A stretch of DNA of 64,000 nucleotides from Bacteroidota bacterium (GTDB lineage Bacteria > Bacteroidota > Bacteroidia > AKYH767-A > OLB10), in the NCBI GenBank assembly GCA_023251535.1, contig JAHEYP010000005.1:1-64000 (forward strand), given 5' to 3'. The position numbers and the translations under genes are program-made. Below are positions 53,365 to 61,962 of the stretch, in pieces. A model generated the notes under the pieces. That model did not search any database and was not told the origin of the DNA. It was given only the letters and a program-made list of their open reading frames with translations. Numbering within the stretch: the stretch's first letter is position 1; every line of letters starts with the position of its first letter.

Positions 53365-54284
53365 ATTCTTTCTGAGGATTCCGTAAGTTTTAAGAAGTAA
53401 TCCTCAAGTTGGCGACGAGATTCAATAGAATAAACATTAACTTCATTCGACATCAAAAATCGATTCAACTCAGGAATTTCGTTGTAATGTAAATGAAAAG
53501 TTACCTCGTCATTTTCATTTCCAATGTATTTCTCTTTCCACACAGAATTAGATATTAAAGCCATTGCCTTTTCAAGTGAGCTTGTTTTCAAACGAACTAC
53601 TCTATTATCGTCATTTAACAACACATTCAGTTCTCCTTGAGCAACTGTTTTTCCTTTATTAATAATAGCTAATCGCGTTGCAATTAATTCCATCTCCGAT
53701 AAAATATGAGATGATAGAAAAACTGTTTTCCCCTTTTCTTTACTGAGATACAAAATCAAATTTCGAATATCAATAATTCCTTGAGGATCTAATCCTGTTG
53801 TAGGTTCATCGAGAATTATTAGTTCAGGATCGTGAAGCAATGCTTGAGCTAAGCCCAACCTTTGTTTCATGCCATGCGAATAGGTTTTAACAAAATCGTT
53901 TCCTCTCCCTGATAAGCCAACAAAGTCGAGAAGTTCTTCAACCTTTTTACTACTTACTTGAACCCCAGAAACACCTGCAAGCAATTCTAGATTCTTTTTA
54001 GCAGACAGGTACATATAAAAATCGGGCTTTTCAACTATACATCCAATTTTAGAAAGAATAAAGTTTCTGTCTTCTGTTAAGTTTTTCCCGAATATCTCAA
54101 CAGCACCTTCTGTTGGTTTTATAAGTGATAAAAGCATTCGAATAGTAGTACTTTTTCCTGCGCCATTAGGACCAAGGAATCCGAAAACATCACCACGATA
54201 TACATCGAGATCAAGGTTGTCTACTGCCTTGAAATCACCATAAAACTTCTTTAATCCTCTAACTTTAATTACTTGTTCCATCAT
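53352..54284 (-). CDS. ABC transporter ATP-binding protein without adjacent permease
   Basis: 310 aa. ATPase of the ABC-2/DrrA-CcmA type. Walker A FGFLGPNGAGKSTTIRML (about 34-51), signature TYSHGMKQRLGLAQALL, Walker B ELIILDEPTTGLDPQG, H-loop LSSHIL. A C-terminal extension of about 90 aa (VVRLKTSSLEKAMALISNSV ... RRQLEDYFLKL) is the regular tail of this group. One base separates it from the upstream glutathione peroxidase gene, so they form an operon. No ABC-2 permease gene follows within the window, since the convergent pruA comes next. The nearest unlinked relation is not visible here, so what it transports is unknown. Confidence 0.9.
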   Translation of the reverse strand: MMEQVIKVRGLKKFYGDFKAVDNLDLDVYRGDVFGFLGPNGAGKSTTIRMLLSLIKPTEGAVEIFGKNLTEDRNFILSKIGCIVEKPDFYMYLSAKKNLELLAGVSGVQVSSKKVEELLDFVGLSGRGNDFVKTYSHGMKQRLGLAQALLHDPELIILDEPTTGLDPQGIIDIRNLILYLSKEKGKTVFLSSHILSEMELIATRLAIINKGKTVAQGELNVLLNDDNRVVRLKTSSLEKAMALISNSVWKEKYIGNENDEVTFHLHYNEIPELNRFLMSNEVNVYSIESRRQLEDYFLKLTESSERMMGR

Positions 54285-54285
54285 T

Positions 54286-54840
54286 TCAATATGCTATAGT
54301 TTCAGGATCTACGGCTGAACTAAAATACTTCACCATTACACCATTTTCGTCAATTAGGTATTTGCAAAAATTCCAATCAGGTAGTTGAGAATTCCAGCCA
54401 TTTTTACTCGGATCAGATAACCACTTATAAAGTGGGTGTTGCTCCTCACCTTTCACGTGAAGTTTTGAGAACAAAGGGAAAGTCACACCGAAGTTGACTT
54501 CGCAAAACGACGAAATCTCCGATTCACTACCCTGTTCCTGAGCTCCAAAATCATTGCAAGGAAAACCTAAAACAGTAATCTCTCCTTTCTCATGCAGCTT
54601 TTGTAAAGCAGCATATTGAGGAGTATATCCGCAGGCAGAGGCTGTGTTTACAATCAACAATTTTCGCCCTCTATAAACCGAAAGATCAGTTGATTTACCT
54701 GTAATATCTAATAATTTAATGCCATAAATAGTATCCATTGGAACAAAGTTTAAAGGTGCTGAAATTATGTCCTTTTTCATGAAGCGTTTAAGAAAGAAAT
54801 AGATTAGTTGCTTGACAAAAGAAGATAACGAAGATTTCAT
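54286..54840 (-). CDS. Glutathione peroxidase-family protein
   Basis: 184 aa from the ATG at 54840 (the frame stays open to 54924, but the extra residues look unlike the family). Thioredoxin-fold peroxidase that reduces hydroperoxides, in bacteria often with thioredoxin rather than glutathione. Seen: IVNTASACGYTPQY (peroxidatic Cys, about residue 72), TVLGFPCNDFGAQEQG with Cys and the catalytic Gln, SFCEVNFGVTFPLFSKLHVKG (resolving Cys region, positions about 111-131), and WNFCKYLIDENG with the conserved Trp and Asn. A basic, hydrophobic lead KQLIYFFLKRFMKK may sit at the membrane. Upstream of the ABC ATPase gene by one base. Confidence 0.9.
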   Translation of the reverse strand: MKSSLSSFVKQLIYFFLKRFMKKDIISAPLNFVPMDTIYGIKLLDITGKSTDLSVYRGRKLLIVNTASACGYTPQYAALQKLHEKGEITVLGFPCNDFGAQEQGSESEISSFCEVNFGVTFPLFSKLHVKGEEQHPLYKWLSDPSKNGWNSQLPDWNFCKYLIDENGVMVKYFSSAVDPETIAY

Positions 54841-54953
54841 AATATTATTTTCAGTAAAGTTAACAATTGAAACTGAAATAAGTTTATTCTCCCTTTGCAT
54901 TTCAATATTACATCCCAAAGACAATTTGATCTCGAAACTATTGGGGAATTAAC

Positions 54954-54961
54954 TATATTTG
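54954..54961 (+). promoter_or_regulatory. Putative -7 element of the yitT-like gene
   Basis: TATATTTG fits TAnnTTTG and lies 50 bases before the ATG at 55012. A TTTG at 54925-54928 is 25 bases upstream, slightly beyond the usual spacing for a -33 element. Confidence 0.35.
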
Positions 54962-55011
54962 GATTTAGAGTCTTCATTAACCAACCAATGAACTTTTAAC
55001 GCAACTTAATT

Positions 55012-55989
55012 ATGAACTCACTTTTAACACAATTATTAAAGAAATCAGCCGCTAATTTTCAACAAAAAAACGGTTCAGAGACTATAGCCTATTCCAATTA
55101 TAGAATTGCTAAAGCCTATAGAAATTTAGTACTAACTGCCAAATCTCAAATCAAAGATACATTGCTTATTACCCTTGGGATTTTCTCAGCTTCCTTTGGC
55201 TTCAAAGGCTTTTTATTGACCAATCATTTTATTGATGGCGGAGCAACTGGAATTTCGCTACTGATTTCGGCAATCACCTCCCTCCCACTACACGTTTTAA
55301 TAGTTTGCATTAACATACCCTTTATCGTTCTTGCCTATAATATTTTAGGTAGAGCTTTTGCTATAAAAACATCATTGGCAATTACGGGATTGGCTGTTTG
55401 CTTGGCAACAGTAAACTTCCCCGACATCACTCAAGATAACTTATTAGTTGCCGTTTTCGGGGGATTCTTCCTCGGTGCAGGAATCGGGCTCGCAGTTAGA
55501 GGTGGCGCAGTAATAGATGGAACAGAAGTCCTGGCAATCTACCTAAGCAGGAAATTCGGAACTACTATCGGCGATATCATAATCATGATTAACGTTATTA
55601 TCTTTTCTGCCGCCGCTTATTTTCTATCAATTGAAATTGCATTATATTCAATGATTACCTATTTGTCGGCATCGAAAACACTCGATTTCATCATTGAAGG
55701 AATAGAGGAATACATCGGCGTAACAATAATATCCATTCATAGCGAGAGTATTCGAAAAATGATAATTGAAACATTAGGAAGAGGAGTTACAATCTATAAT
55801 GGCAAACGAGGATTTGGAAAAACAGGAAACACACGTGATATGGATATTGTTTATACAGTAGTTACAAGACTTGAACTTAACAAACTCAATATCGAAATAG
55901 AAAAAATTGATCCGAATTCTTTTGTGGTGATGAGTAGCATAAAGGATACAAAAGGTGGAATGATAAAAAAAAGACCGCTAAAACACTAA
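55012..55989 (+). CDS. YitT-family membrane protein (DUF2179)
   Basis: 325 aa. Residues about 40-225 hold five or six membrane segments starting DTLLITLGIFSASFGFKGFLL, with GGATGISLLISAITSLP, GIGLAVRGGAVIDGTEVLA and TIGDIIIMINVIIF blocks that are the hallmarks of YitT (previously DUF161). Residues about 235-320 form the soluble DUF2179 domain (YIGVTIISIHSESIRKMIIE, RGVTIYNGKRGFGKTGN, DPNSFVVMSSI). Function of the family is unsettled. The N-terminal 35 residues before the first helix are polar and basic, and are longer than usual. Separate from the following acyltransferase gene by 144 bp. Confidence 0.9.
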   Translation: MNSLLTQLLKKSAANFQQKNGSETIAYSNYRIAKAYRNLVLTAKSQIKDTLLITLGIFSASFGFKGFLLTNHFIDGGATGISLLISAITSLPLHVLIVCINIPFIVLAYNILGRAFAIKTSLAITGLAVCLATVNFPDITQDNLLVAVFGGFFLGAGIGLAVRGGAVIDGTEVLAIYLSRKFGTTIGDIIIMINVIIFSAAAYFLSIEIALYSMITYLSASKTLDFIIEGIEEYIGVTIISIHSESIRKMIIETLGRGVTIYNGKRGFGKTGNTRDMDIVYTVVTRLELNKLNIEIEKIDPNSFVVMSSIKDTKGGMIKKRPLKH

Positions 55990-56119
55990 ACGATACCTTA
56001 CTTGACTTTAACAACTATGCTGTTGAATTTAGTACTATTAAATTTGAAGAGTAATAATATTAGATCTTTTCTAAAAACCCAAAGACTTAATACAATTTCA
56101 AAAAAACAATAAAAAGAAG

Positions 56120-56127
56120 TAAATTTG
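56120..56127 (+). promoter_or_regulatory. Possible -7 element just before the acyltransferase gene
   Basis: TAAATTTG fits TAnnTTTG but ends only 6 bases before the ATG at 56134. If real, transcription would begin at or next to the start codon, giving a leaderless or nearly leaderless message. It may equally be chance in AT-rich DNA. Confidence 0.25.
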
Positions 56128-56133
56128 GCCGAG

Positions 56134-57216
56134 ATGACTGACAAGCCAATAAATCCAGCAAAAACAGAGTATTTCTCATCCTTAACAGGCATCAGAGCTA
56201 TTGCAGCTTTTATGGTCTTTATTCATCACTACAACCCATTTAGTAGCCAAAATAATGTGATTTTTAATTTCACACAGGAATTTCATACAGGAGTAACTAT
56301 CTTTTTCGTATTAAGCGGTTTTTTAATTGCTTATAGATATTCCGATATGAATAATTTTAATTTCAAAAAGTATATGGTTAATCGAATTGCTCGCATTTAC
56401 CCTATGTATTTCATTTTAACAGCAGCTACATTCATAGTATTCAAGTTTTCTCCAGCACATCAATCGGAGAATTTAATTAACTTATTCTTATTGAACATTT
56501 CATTTATGCGAGGATTTTTCGATCCGCTCAAATTTTCAGGAATTGCTCAAGGATGGTCGCTAACTGTTGAAGAAACTTTTTATTTGTTAGCTCCTTTATT
56601 TTTCATACTAATAAAAAGATCTAAATACTTTTTAATACTTCTGCCAATCTTAATGTTAACGACTGGACTAATCTTGGTTAGTGTTTTTTCTAATATGAAT
56701 TGTAAAGGCTTCTTCCAGAACCACGAATTTATGTTTAACTATACCTTTTTCGGAAGATGCTTCGAGTTTTTTACCGGAATAGCACTAGCAATTGTATTTA
56801 AAAGAAATTGGAAACTTAATTTTAAGCATTTCACTTACACTGGCATTTTGGGCATAGCCATTTCAATACTTTTAATTTCATTGCAAAAGGGCGATTTTGA
56901 CTTTGGCATACGAACAGCTGAAGGGAAAATTCTAAATACTCTAATTATGCCAATAGTAGGGATTTCTTCTCTTTTTTATGGACTAATAACTGAAGAAACA
57001 ATAGTATCTAAATTTTTGAGTAGCAAACTAATGGTTTTACTTGGCAAAAGCTCATACATCTTTTATCTGATTCACATTGGCGTAATTTCTTCGCTTATCA
57101 ATCATTTCTCACAAAATTTATTTATACTTTTCGTAGTCGTAAATTTGATTTCCATTGCATTATTCAAAACAATTGAAGAGCCTTTAAACAATTACATTCG
57201 CAAGCAATTTGCTTAA
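56134..57216 (+). CDS. Acyltransferase 3 family membrane protein
   Basis: 360 aa from the ATG at 56134; the in-frame TTG at 56125 is less likely. Integral membrane acyltransferases of this family O-acylate sugars of surface glycans or other cell-surface molecules. YFSSLTGIRAIAAFMVFIHH (residues 11-30) holds the conserved His pair region of TM1, followed by about nine more membrane segments, YMVNRIARIYPMYFIL with the conserved Arg-Ile-x-Pro-Tyr pattern, and GWSLTVEETFYLLAPLFF in the middle with the catalytic-type Glu. SSYIFYLIHIG is near the C-terminus. Placed well away from the polysaccharide locus; acceptor unknown. Confidence 0.9.
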   Translation: MTDKPINPAKTEYFSSLTGIRAIAAFMVFIHHYNPFSSQNNVIFNFTQEFHTGVTIFFVLSGFLIAYRYSDMNNFNFKKYMVNRIARIYPMYFILTAATFIVFKFSPAHQSENLINLFLLNISFMRGFFDPLKFSGIAQGWSLTVEETFYLLAPLFFILIKRSKYFLILLPILMLTTGLILVSVFSNMNCKGFFQNHEFMFNYTFFGRCFEFFTGIALAIVFKRNWKLNFKHFTYTGILGIAISILLISLQKGDFDFGIRTAEGKILNTLIMPIVGISSLFYGLITEETIVSKFLSSKLMVLLGKSSYIFYLIHIGVISSLINHFSQNLFILFVVVNLISIALFKTIEEPLNNYIRKQFA

Positions 57217-57252
57217 CCAAATCCATATTATCAATTTCGAACTATCAGAATA

Positions 57253-57708
57253 ATGAACGCTTTAAGTTCCATAAGAACAAATTCTTCCAACAGCAACTTT
57301 GTCTCATTAGTAAAACTGCTCGACATTGATTTAAAACAAAGAGACGGAGAAGACCACAGTTTTTTCGCCCAATTCAATAAAATAGACAACATTAAACATG
57401 TAGTAGTGCTTTTCCATAACGACTTAGCTGTGGGCTGCGGAGCTATTAAAGAATACGAACCAGATGTAATGGAAGTAAAAAGGATGTTTGTACTTCCTGA
57501 CCATAGAGGAAAAGGTTTCGCATCTGAAATTTTACGCGAGCTAGAAGTATGGGCTAAAGAACTGGGTTATTCGAAGTGCATTCTCGAAACAGGCTACAAA
57601 CAACCTGAAGCAATAGCTTTATACAAGAAAAATAATTTTGAAGTTATTCCAAACTATGGTCAATACGCGAATGTAACGAGTAGCGTTTGCTTTCAGAAAA
57701 CACTTTAG
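57253..57708 (+). CDS. GNAT-family N-acetyltransferase
   Basis: 151 aa. Fold motifs: VVVLFHNDLAVGCGAIKEYE (about 50-69), VMEVKRMFVLPDHRGKGFAS, which has the acetyl-CoA pyrophosphate-binding loop RGKGFA, then LGYSKCILETGYKQPEAIALY and the terminal FEVIPNYGQY. The last blocks are common in GNAT proteins near MarR-type or stand-alone acetyltransferases. The acceptor is unknown. Located 36 bp after the acyltransferase gene, so the two are probably transcribed together. The following 205 bp (57709-57913) carry no gene I can support. Confidence 0.88.
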   Translation: MNALSSIRTNSSNSNFVSLVKLLDIDLKQRDGEDHSFFAQFNKIDNIKHVVVLFHNDLAVGCGAIKEYEPDVMEVKRMFVLPDHRGKGFASEILRELEVWAKELGYSKCILETGYKQPEAIALYKKNNFEVIPNYGQYANVTSSVCFQKTL

Positions 57709-57913
57709 TAATTCATCTTCTCAATAGTAGGGACTTGTAAAGCTAAAAAGCATTTAACTTGATAGATCAATTTCTAAGAATATTAGTAATGTCACCTTAT
57801 TTAAAAAAAGTGATCAACTTGAAATTCCCTAATCTGATTTTTATCACCACCCGATATAATTATAAAATTCAGTAACTTTCCGTTCCAAATGTAGTCGTAT
57901 TGAATATCCTACT

Positions 57914-59044
57914 ATGAACATTAAAATCCAATTGTTAGCAGCTCTACTGTTCCTAACTTCTTTCTCATTTGCGCAAAACAAATTACCTCTAATCTATGCG
58001 AATTCTGTAAGCGTTGATATTCTTGAAGGTGGCAAATTAAAAAAAGAAGCTTGGGTAATATCACCGGATGTAAAACCGGATATTTACATTACAGAAATCC
58101 CAAATAACAAGATCACTTTTTATACTGACATCGATTCTATTTCATTTAATGTTACGACTAATGGAGTTTACGATTTTATCATTGTATTAAATCAAAAAGA
58201 TTCCGCTTATACGCAAATTAAATACCACGATTCCAATTTAGCGGTACTCAAGAATTCGGGAAGTTATAGCAATAAGTTATATCCTAATATCCCGCCTTTC
58301 ACTTACCTCGACTCGTCGGATAGCAATTTAAAATCTCTTCGCAAAGCATTTAACTTGGACTCTATCGCCGGAACCGGTAACGATGCCAATCGAATTATCA
58401 ATCTAATGCATTGGATACATTACCTTGTTCCTCATGATGGACAACATGAAAATCCCTTAGTAAAAAATGCTTTAAACATGGTAAAAGAATGCAAAACAGG
58501 AAATAGAGGACTTAATTGCAGAGGTTTGGCTACAGTTCTCAATGAATGTTATTTGTCGTTGGGTATAAAATCGCGATTTGTCACTTGTATGCCCAAAGAC
58601 ACGAATGACACAGAATGCCATGTTATCAATATGGTTTTTGTGAATGACCTTAATAAATGGATTTGGATAGACCCAACTAATGATGCTTATATTATGAATG
58701 AGAATGGTGAATTATTGAGCATACAAGAAGTAAGAGAGCGAATAATATCAGGCAAAACAGTTATTGTTAATCCCGATGCAAATTGGAATCGTAGAGGAAC
58801 AGCAGTCAAGGAGGAATACTTGTTTAATTATATGGCGAAGAATTTGTATTGGTTCGATTGCCCTATCAACAGCAAATTTGATACTGAAACAAGAGTAGAA
58901 GGTAAAAAAATCAACTATATACGCTTATTCCCTGAAGATTGCTTTATTCAGAAAAAACCACTCCAAGAAACTATTGCTGAGAAAGGAACCATTTTTTATT
59001 CGTACAAAACCACTAATGCGGACTTGTTTTGGGCAAAACCATAA
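57914..59044 (+). CDS. Secreted transglutaminase-like protein
   Basis: 376 aa. Signal peptide MNIKIQLLAALLFLTSFSFAQ. N-terminal half (about 25-130) is beta-rich. The transglutaminase/papain-like core is at about 155-275, with a plausible triad: Cys in NCRGLATVLNECYLSLG, His in ECHVINMVFVND and Asp in WIWIDPTNDAYI. The order Cys, His, Asp and the spacing fit the transglutaminase-like superfamily (proteases or cross-linking enzymes). The rest after 290 contains many aromatic residues (YLFNYMAKNLYWFDCPINS). No T9SS domain or lipoprotein box, so periplasmic. The gene at 59087 follows after 42 bp. Confidence 0.83.
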   Translation: MNIKIQLLAALLFLTSFSFAQNKLPLIYANSVSVDILEGGKLKKEAWVISPDVKPDIYITEIPNNKITFYTDIDSISFNVTTNGVYDFIIVLNQKDSAYTQIKYHDSNLAVLKNSGSYSNKLYPNIPPFTYLDSSDSNLKSLRKAFNLDSIAGTGNDANRIINLMHWIHYLVPHDGQHENPLVKNALNMVKECKTGNRGLNCRGLATVLNECYLSLGIKSRFVTCMPKDTNDTECHVINMVFVNDLNKWIWIDPTNDAYIMNENGELLSIQEVRERIISGKTVIVNPDANWNRRGTAVKEEYLFNYMAKNLYWFDCPINSKFDTETRVEGKKINYIRLFPEDCFIQKKPLQETIAEKGTIFYSYKTTNADLFWAKP

Positions 59045-59086
59045 CTGCGTTTAAAACAACAGACAATTAATTTAATCAAACAATTT

Positions 59087-60697
59087 ATGAAGGGTTCGTT
59101 CAATACTAAAGTTGCTAAACTGAAATTGTCTTATCTTAAGTTTGATGAAGAAGGATTAATTCAAAAACTTACCGATCTAAAAGAGATAACAAAGACTCCC
59201 TTTTTATTATCAAAACTATTAATCGACTATTACGAAATTTTAATTTTCTTAGTCGCTTACCCTTCAAGCAAAAATGAACTTGGTTTAGTAGAAAAAGAAC
59301 TAAAGCGATGTACCTCTTTCATCAAGAAGAATAAATCAAAGTGTGCTGATTTATATAGCAATTCAGGACTACCTTTCACGCCCTACATTTCTCGTTATTC
59401 ACATGATTGCAACTGCCGACTTTTATCATTACCGTATGCAGACGTTTCTTTAAACGGTTTCGAAAATCCTACAATTGAATTAGGCGAGGCACTAAAACAT
59501 ACCTTACCAATTATAGAGGTTAGTGATGCTTCGGCCGGATGGAAAAGCAATGAATTATTGGATGTTCTAAATATTCCAGCACGGAGTCAACTTCAATTCA
59601 TCTGCAACGAATTATCTAAATTAAACGAAACGCCATTCATTAAAGATCATTTCTTCGACGGACTAGGTGTCTACACAGAAATAAATCCGAAATCACCTGC
59701 CCTTTCTAAAGCATTTAATCGCTTGAGTTTCGCGCAAACATTTTTTCATTCTTCTATTCTGAAGAAATTCGATTTCAATTCTCTAATAAATTCACCCCTA
59801 CCTACTCACTCTAATCTTTCCACTAAAGAAAAATCCAACCTAATAAGCGTTATTGAAAATTCTCTTACTATTCTTGGAAGGGAAACTGATCCTATAACGT
59901 ATATGGATAACCGAAGTTTAAGGTATTACGAACTGGATCATGGGATCTCTGTGGCCATTTACGGAATGACTCCCGAACGTCAACTCCCACTTGAATCTTA
60001 CATTGGATATACGCTTTTTAAGAATGGACTTCCTGCTGCTTATGGAGGAGCTTGGATCTTTGGCGAAGCAGCTTATTTCGGCATCAATATTTTCGAATCC
60101 TTCAGAGGCGGGGAATCGGGATTCGTTTTATGCCAACTTCTTCGCGTATATCGACAAGCTTTCAAAGTAAATTATATCGAAGTCGAACCTTATCAATACG
60201 GATTAAATAATCCTGAGGGAATTCAATCAGGCGCATTCTGGTTTTATTATCGCTTTGGCTTCCGACCGGTCGACAAATCATTAGCTACACTTGCAGAGAA
60301 AGAGACTATAAAACTTTATAAAGTCCAATGGTATCGTTCACCCGAAAAAACACTTCTTCGCTTTACAGAGAGCAATATCGCTTTAAACTTCAGCAAAAAA
60401 ACTCCAGTCAAAGTTCAAGATGTGGCGCTAAAAATCTCTCAATTAATCAATAAGAAATATAAGGGTGATCGTATTCTTGCCGTTGCTAAGTCGAAAGAGC
60501 TATTTAAAAAGATTTTAGGATTGAGTTCTACACTTAACAAAGATCAAGAAAAAGTTCTTGAACAAGTTGCTCTTTGGGCAGATGCTTACCAAATAAAAAA
60601 ATCATCCCAACTCAAATTAATGGTCGGGATGATTTATGCTAAGCCTGATAATATTGAAGAATACCAACAGCTATTATTGGATTTCTTTAAAAGTTAA
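59087..60697 (+). CDS. Large cytoplasmic protein of unknown function
   Basis: 536 aa with no signal or membrane segment. Residues about 1-115 are helical and Lys-rich. The Cys in RYSHDCNCRLLSL (about 100-112) are a local pair. Residues about 290-410 contain SYIGYTLFKNGLPAAYGGAW, YFGINIFESFRGGESGFVLC and VNYIEVEPYQYGLNNPEGIQ, and FWFYYRFGFRPVDKSLATL. The strand-Gly-Gly-Glu-strand, then GFRPVD tail, is somewhat like a GNAT acetyltransferase core, but I cannot assign it. The C-terminal 90 aa are helical. Follows the transglutaminase-like gene and faces the C1 peptidase gene, with 3 bp between stops. Confidence 0.7.
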   Translation: MKGSFNTKVAKLKLSYLKFDEEGLIQKLTDLKEITKTPFLLSKLLIDYYEILIFLVAYPSSKNELGLVEKELKRCTSFIKKNKSKCADLYSNSGLPFTPYISRYSHDCNCRLLSLPYADVSLNGFENPTIELGEALKHTLPIIEVSDASAGWKSNELLDVLNIPARSQLQFICNELSKLNETPFIKDHFFDGLGVYTEINPKSPALSKAFNRLSFAQTFFHSSILKKFDFNSLINSPLPTHSNLSTKEKSNLISVIENSLTILGRETDPITYMDNRSLRYYELDHGISVAIYGMTPERQLPLESYIGYTLFKNGLPAAYGGAWIFGEAAYFGINIFESFRGGESGFVLCQLLRVYRQAFKVNYIEVEPYQYGLNNPEGIQSGAFWFYYRFGFRPVDKSLATLAEKETIKLYKVQWYRSPEKTLLRFTESNIALNFSKKTPVKVQDVALKISQLINKKYKGDRILAVAKSKELFKKILGLSSTLNKDQEKVLEQVALWADAYQIKKSSQLKLMVGMIYAKPDNIEEYQQLLLDFFKS

Positions 60698-60700
60698 ATA

Positions 60701-61954
60701 TTACTTGAATTTCGAAATAATGTCTTTGGCTACATCTTTATGTACCATAATGTCCATTATTTTTAATTTGATATAATCTTCATGCATGAAATAATATCCG
60801 AAGTTTTTCGATTCTTTACCACAGTTACGTGAACCGGCTCCAGAATCTTTAATCAAGTACCAATCTTTCCCGTCTTTTTCTAAATATCCCACAAGGTGCA
60901 TTCCATGATCGTCAGTAGTTGCTCCATTCAAGAAACGAATTGCTCTTGCATTTTCATCGATGTATTCAGATGGAATGTCGTATGTAGGAACGACAGCGAT
61001 TTGATTCCAAGCATCAAATCCTGATTCCGAAACATCTCCTCCAATTAATACCGTATACCCTTTGCGAATCGATTCCTTTACAATTTTCATATAGTCATTT
61101 AATGGAATATTTAAATAACTGTTATCATGCCACCAGTTGTCAGGAACTTCGTATTCAACTTTTGTCCAATAAGGTTTTGTTGCTAATGATGTTATGTCAA
61201 CATAGTCGTCCATATTTAATTTTAAAACATCCGATAAATATTGCTTAGGAGTATAATCTTTTCCATTCACTTTTACTTTTTCAGGAGGTGCTCCTAAATA
61301 GTGATTCATAATGCTTTTGATTGTCGATATAACTGCATCTTCATTCCATGCATTACTTGCTTTAACTCCAGCTAAATACGCTTTCATTTCTTCTACCATC
61401 GGTGCGTGATTATGGAAAGTTTGTCCTGGTAACAATCCAGTATAACTATCCAAAGGCACTGCTCCATATGTTTTGTAAATTCTTGTTACCGCATTTCCTT
61501 CTGAGCCTTCATCGAAGTTCGAGTTTCCTCTCTCTTGCACAAAGCGACGAGCTTTCTCTACATACTCCCAATATGCGGTGAATATTTCAGAAATCTTTAC
61601 TTGTTGTTTCGACTGACGGTAAACTTCTGTTTCGAAATATGATGTACTCGAAAACGACCAACATGTTCCAGTATTACCTTGCGATATTGGTTGATTCTTC
61701 CACCATGTATTAAATTCATCTACCGATTTTGGATAATATCCAATCTTGGTAACATCAATTTTATACGTTGGCTTTTTAGGAGCTTCTTTCTTTGGCGCTT
61801 CGAATTGTTCGATGCCTTTCATAACATCTTTATCGAAGAAGCCCGCTTTGTATTCGCGTTGCTGTAATTGGTCACGTTGAGGCGTTTGAGCAGACACTCC
61901 TAACGAAAGGAATGATGCCGCAACCAATGAATAAATTAATTTGTGATTCATCAT
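60701..61954 (-). CDS. Secreted C1-family (papain/bleomycin hydrolase-like) peptidase
   Basis: 417 aa. Signal peptide MMNHKLIYSLVAASFLSLGVSAQ. Catalytic Cys98 in GNTGTCWSFSSTSYFETEVY; the expected His is in DHGMHLVGYLEKDGKDWY near residue 350, followed by LIKDSGAGSRN. In classic papains this last motif reads KNSWG, whose Asn is the third triad residue; here it is Asp. This Asp variant appears to be usual in Bacteroidota C1 peptidases, so activity is likely. The insertions are typical of bleomycin hydrolase-type aminopeptidases. Lies 8 bp after hutH, so it may be read from the hisS-hutH unit. No C-terminal sorting domain. Confidence 0.88.
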   Translation of the reverse strand: MMNHKLIYSLVAASFLSLGVSAQTPQRDQLQQREYKAGFFDKDVMKGIEQFEAPKKEAPKKPTYKIDVTKIGYYPKSVDEFNTWWKNQPISQGNTGTCWSFSSTSYFETEVYRQSKQQVKISEIFTAYWEYVEKARRFVQERGNSNFDEGSEGNAVTRIYKTYGAVPLDSYTGLLPGQTFHNHAPMVEEMKAYLAGVKASNAWNEDAVISTIKSIMNHYLGAPPEKVKVNGKDYTPKQYLSDVLKLNMDDYVDITSLATKPYWTKVEYEVPDNWWHDNSYLNIPLNDYMKIVKESIRKGYTVLIGGDVSESGFDAWNQIAVVPTYDIPSEYIDENARAIRFLNGATTDDHGMHLVGYLEKDGKDWYLIKDSGAGSRNCGKESKNFGYYFMHEDYIKLKIMDIMVHKDVAKDIISKFK

Positions 61955-61962
61955 TTTATGTT

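Noticed and set aside
54841-54924. N-terminal extension of the glutathione peroxidase
   Set aside because: The added 28 residues look unlike the family, and an ATG at 54840 gives a normal-sized protein.
57709-57913. Possible small RNA between the GNAT and transglutaminase genes
   Set aside because: The gap holds loosely related GATCAA-type words but no stable stem, promoter or terminator I could support.
61679-61867. Plus-strand small frame within the C1 peptidase gene
   Set aside because: It is antisense to a region with the catalytic Cys and signal peptide; it has no start signal of its own.
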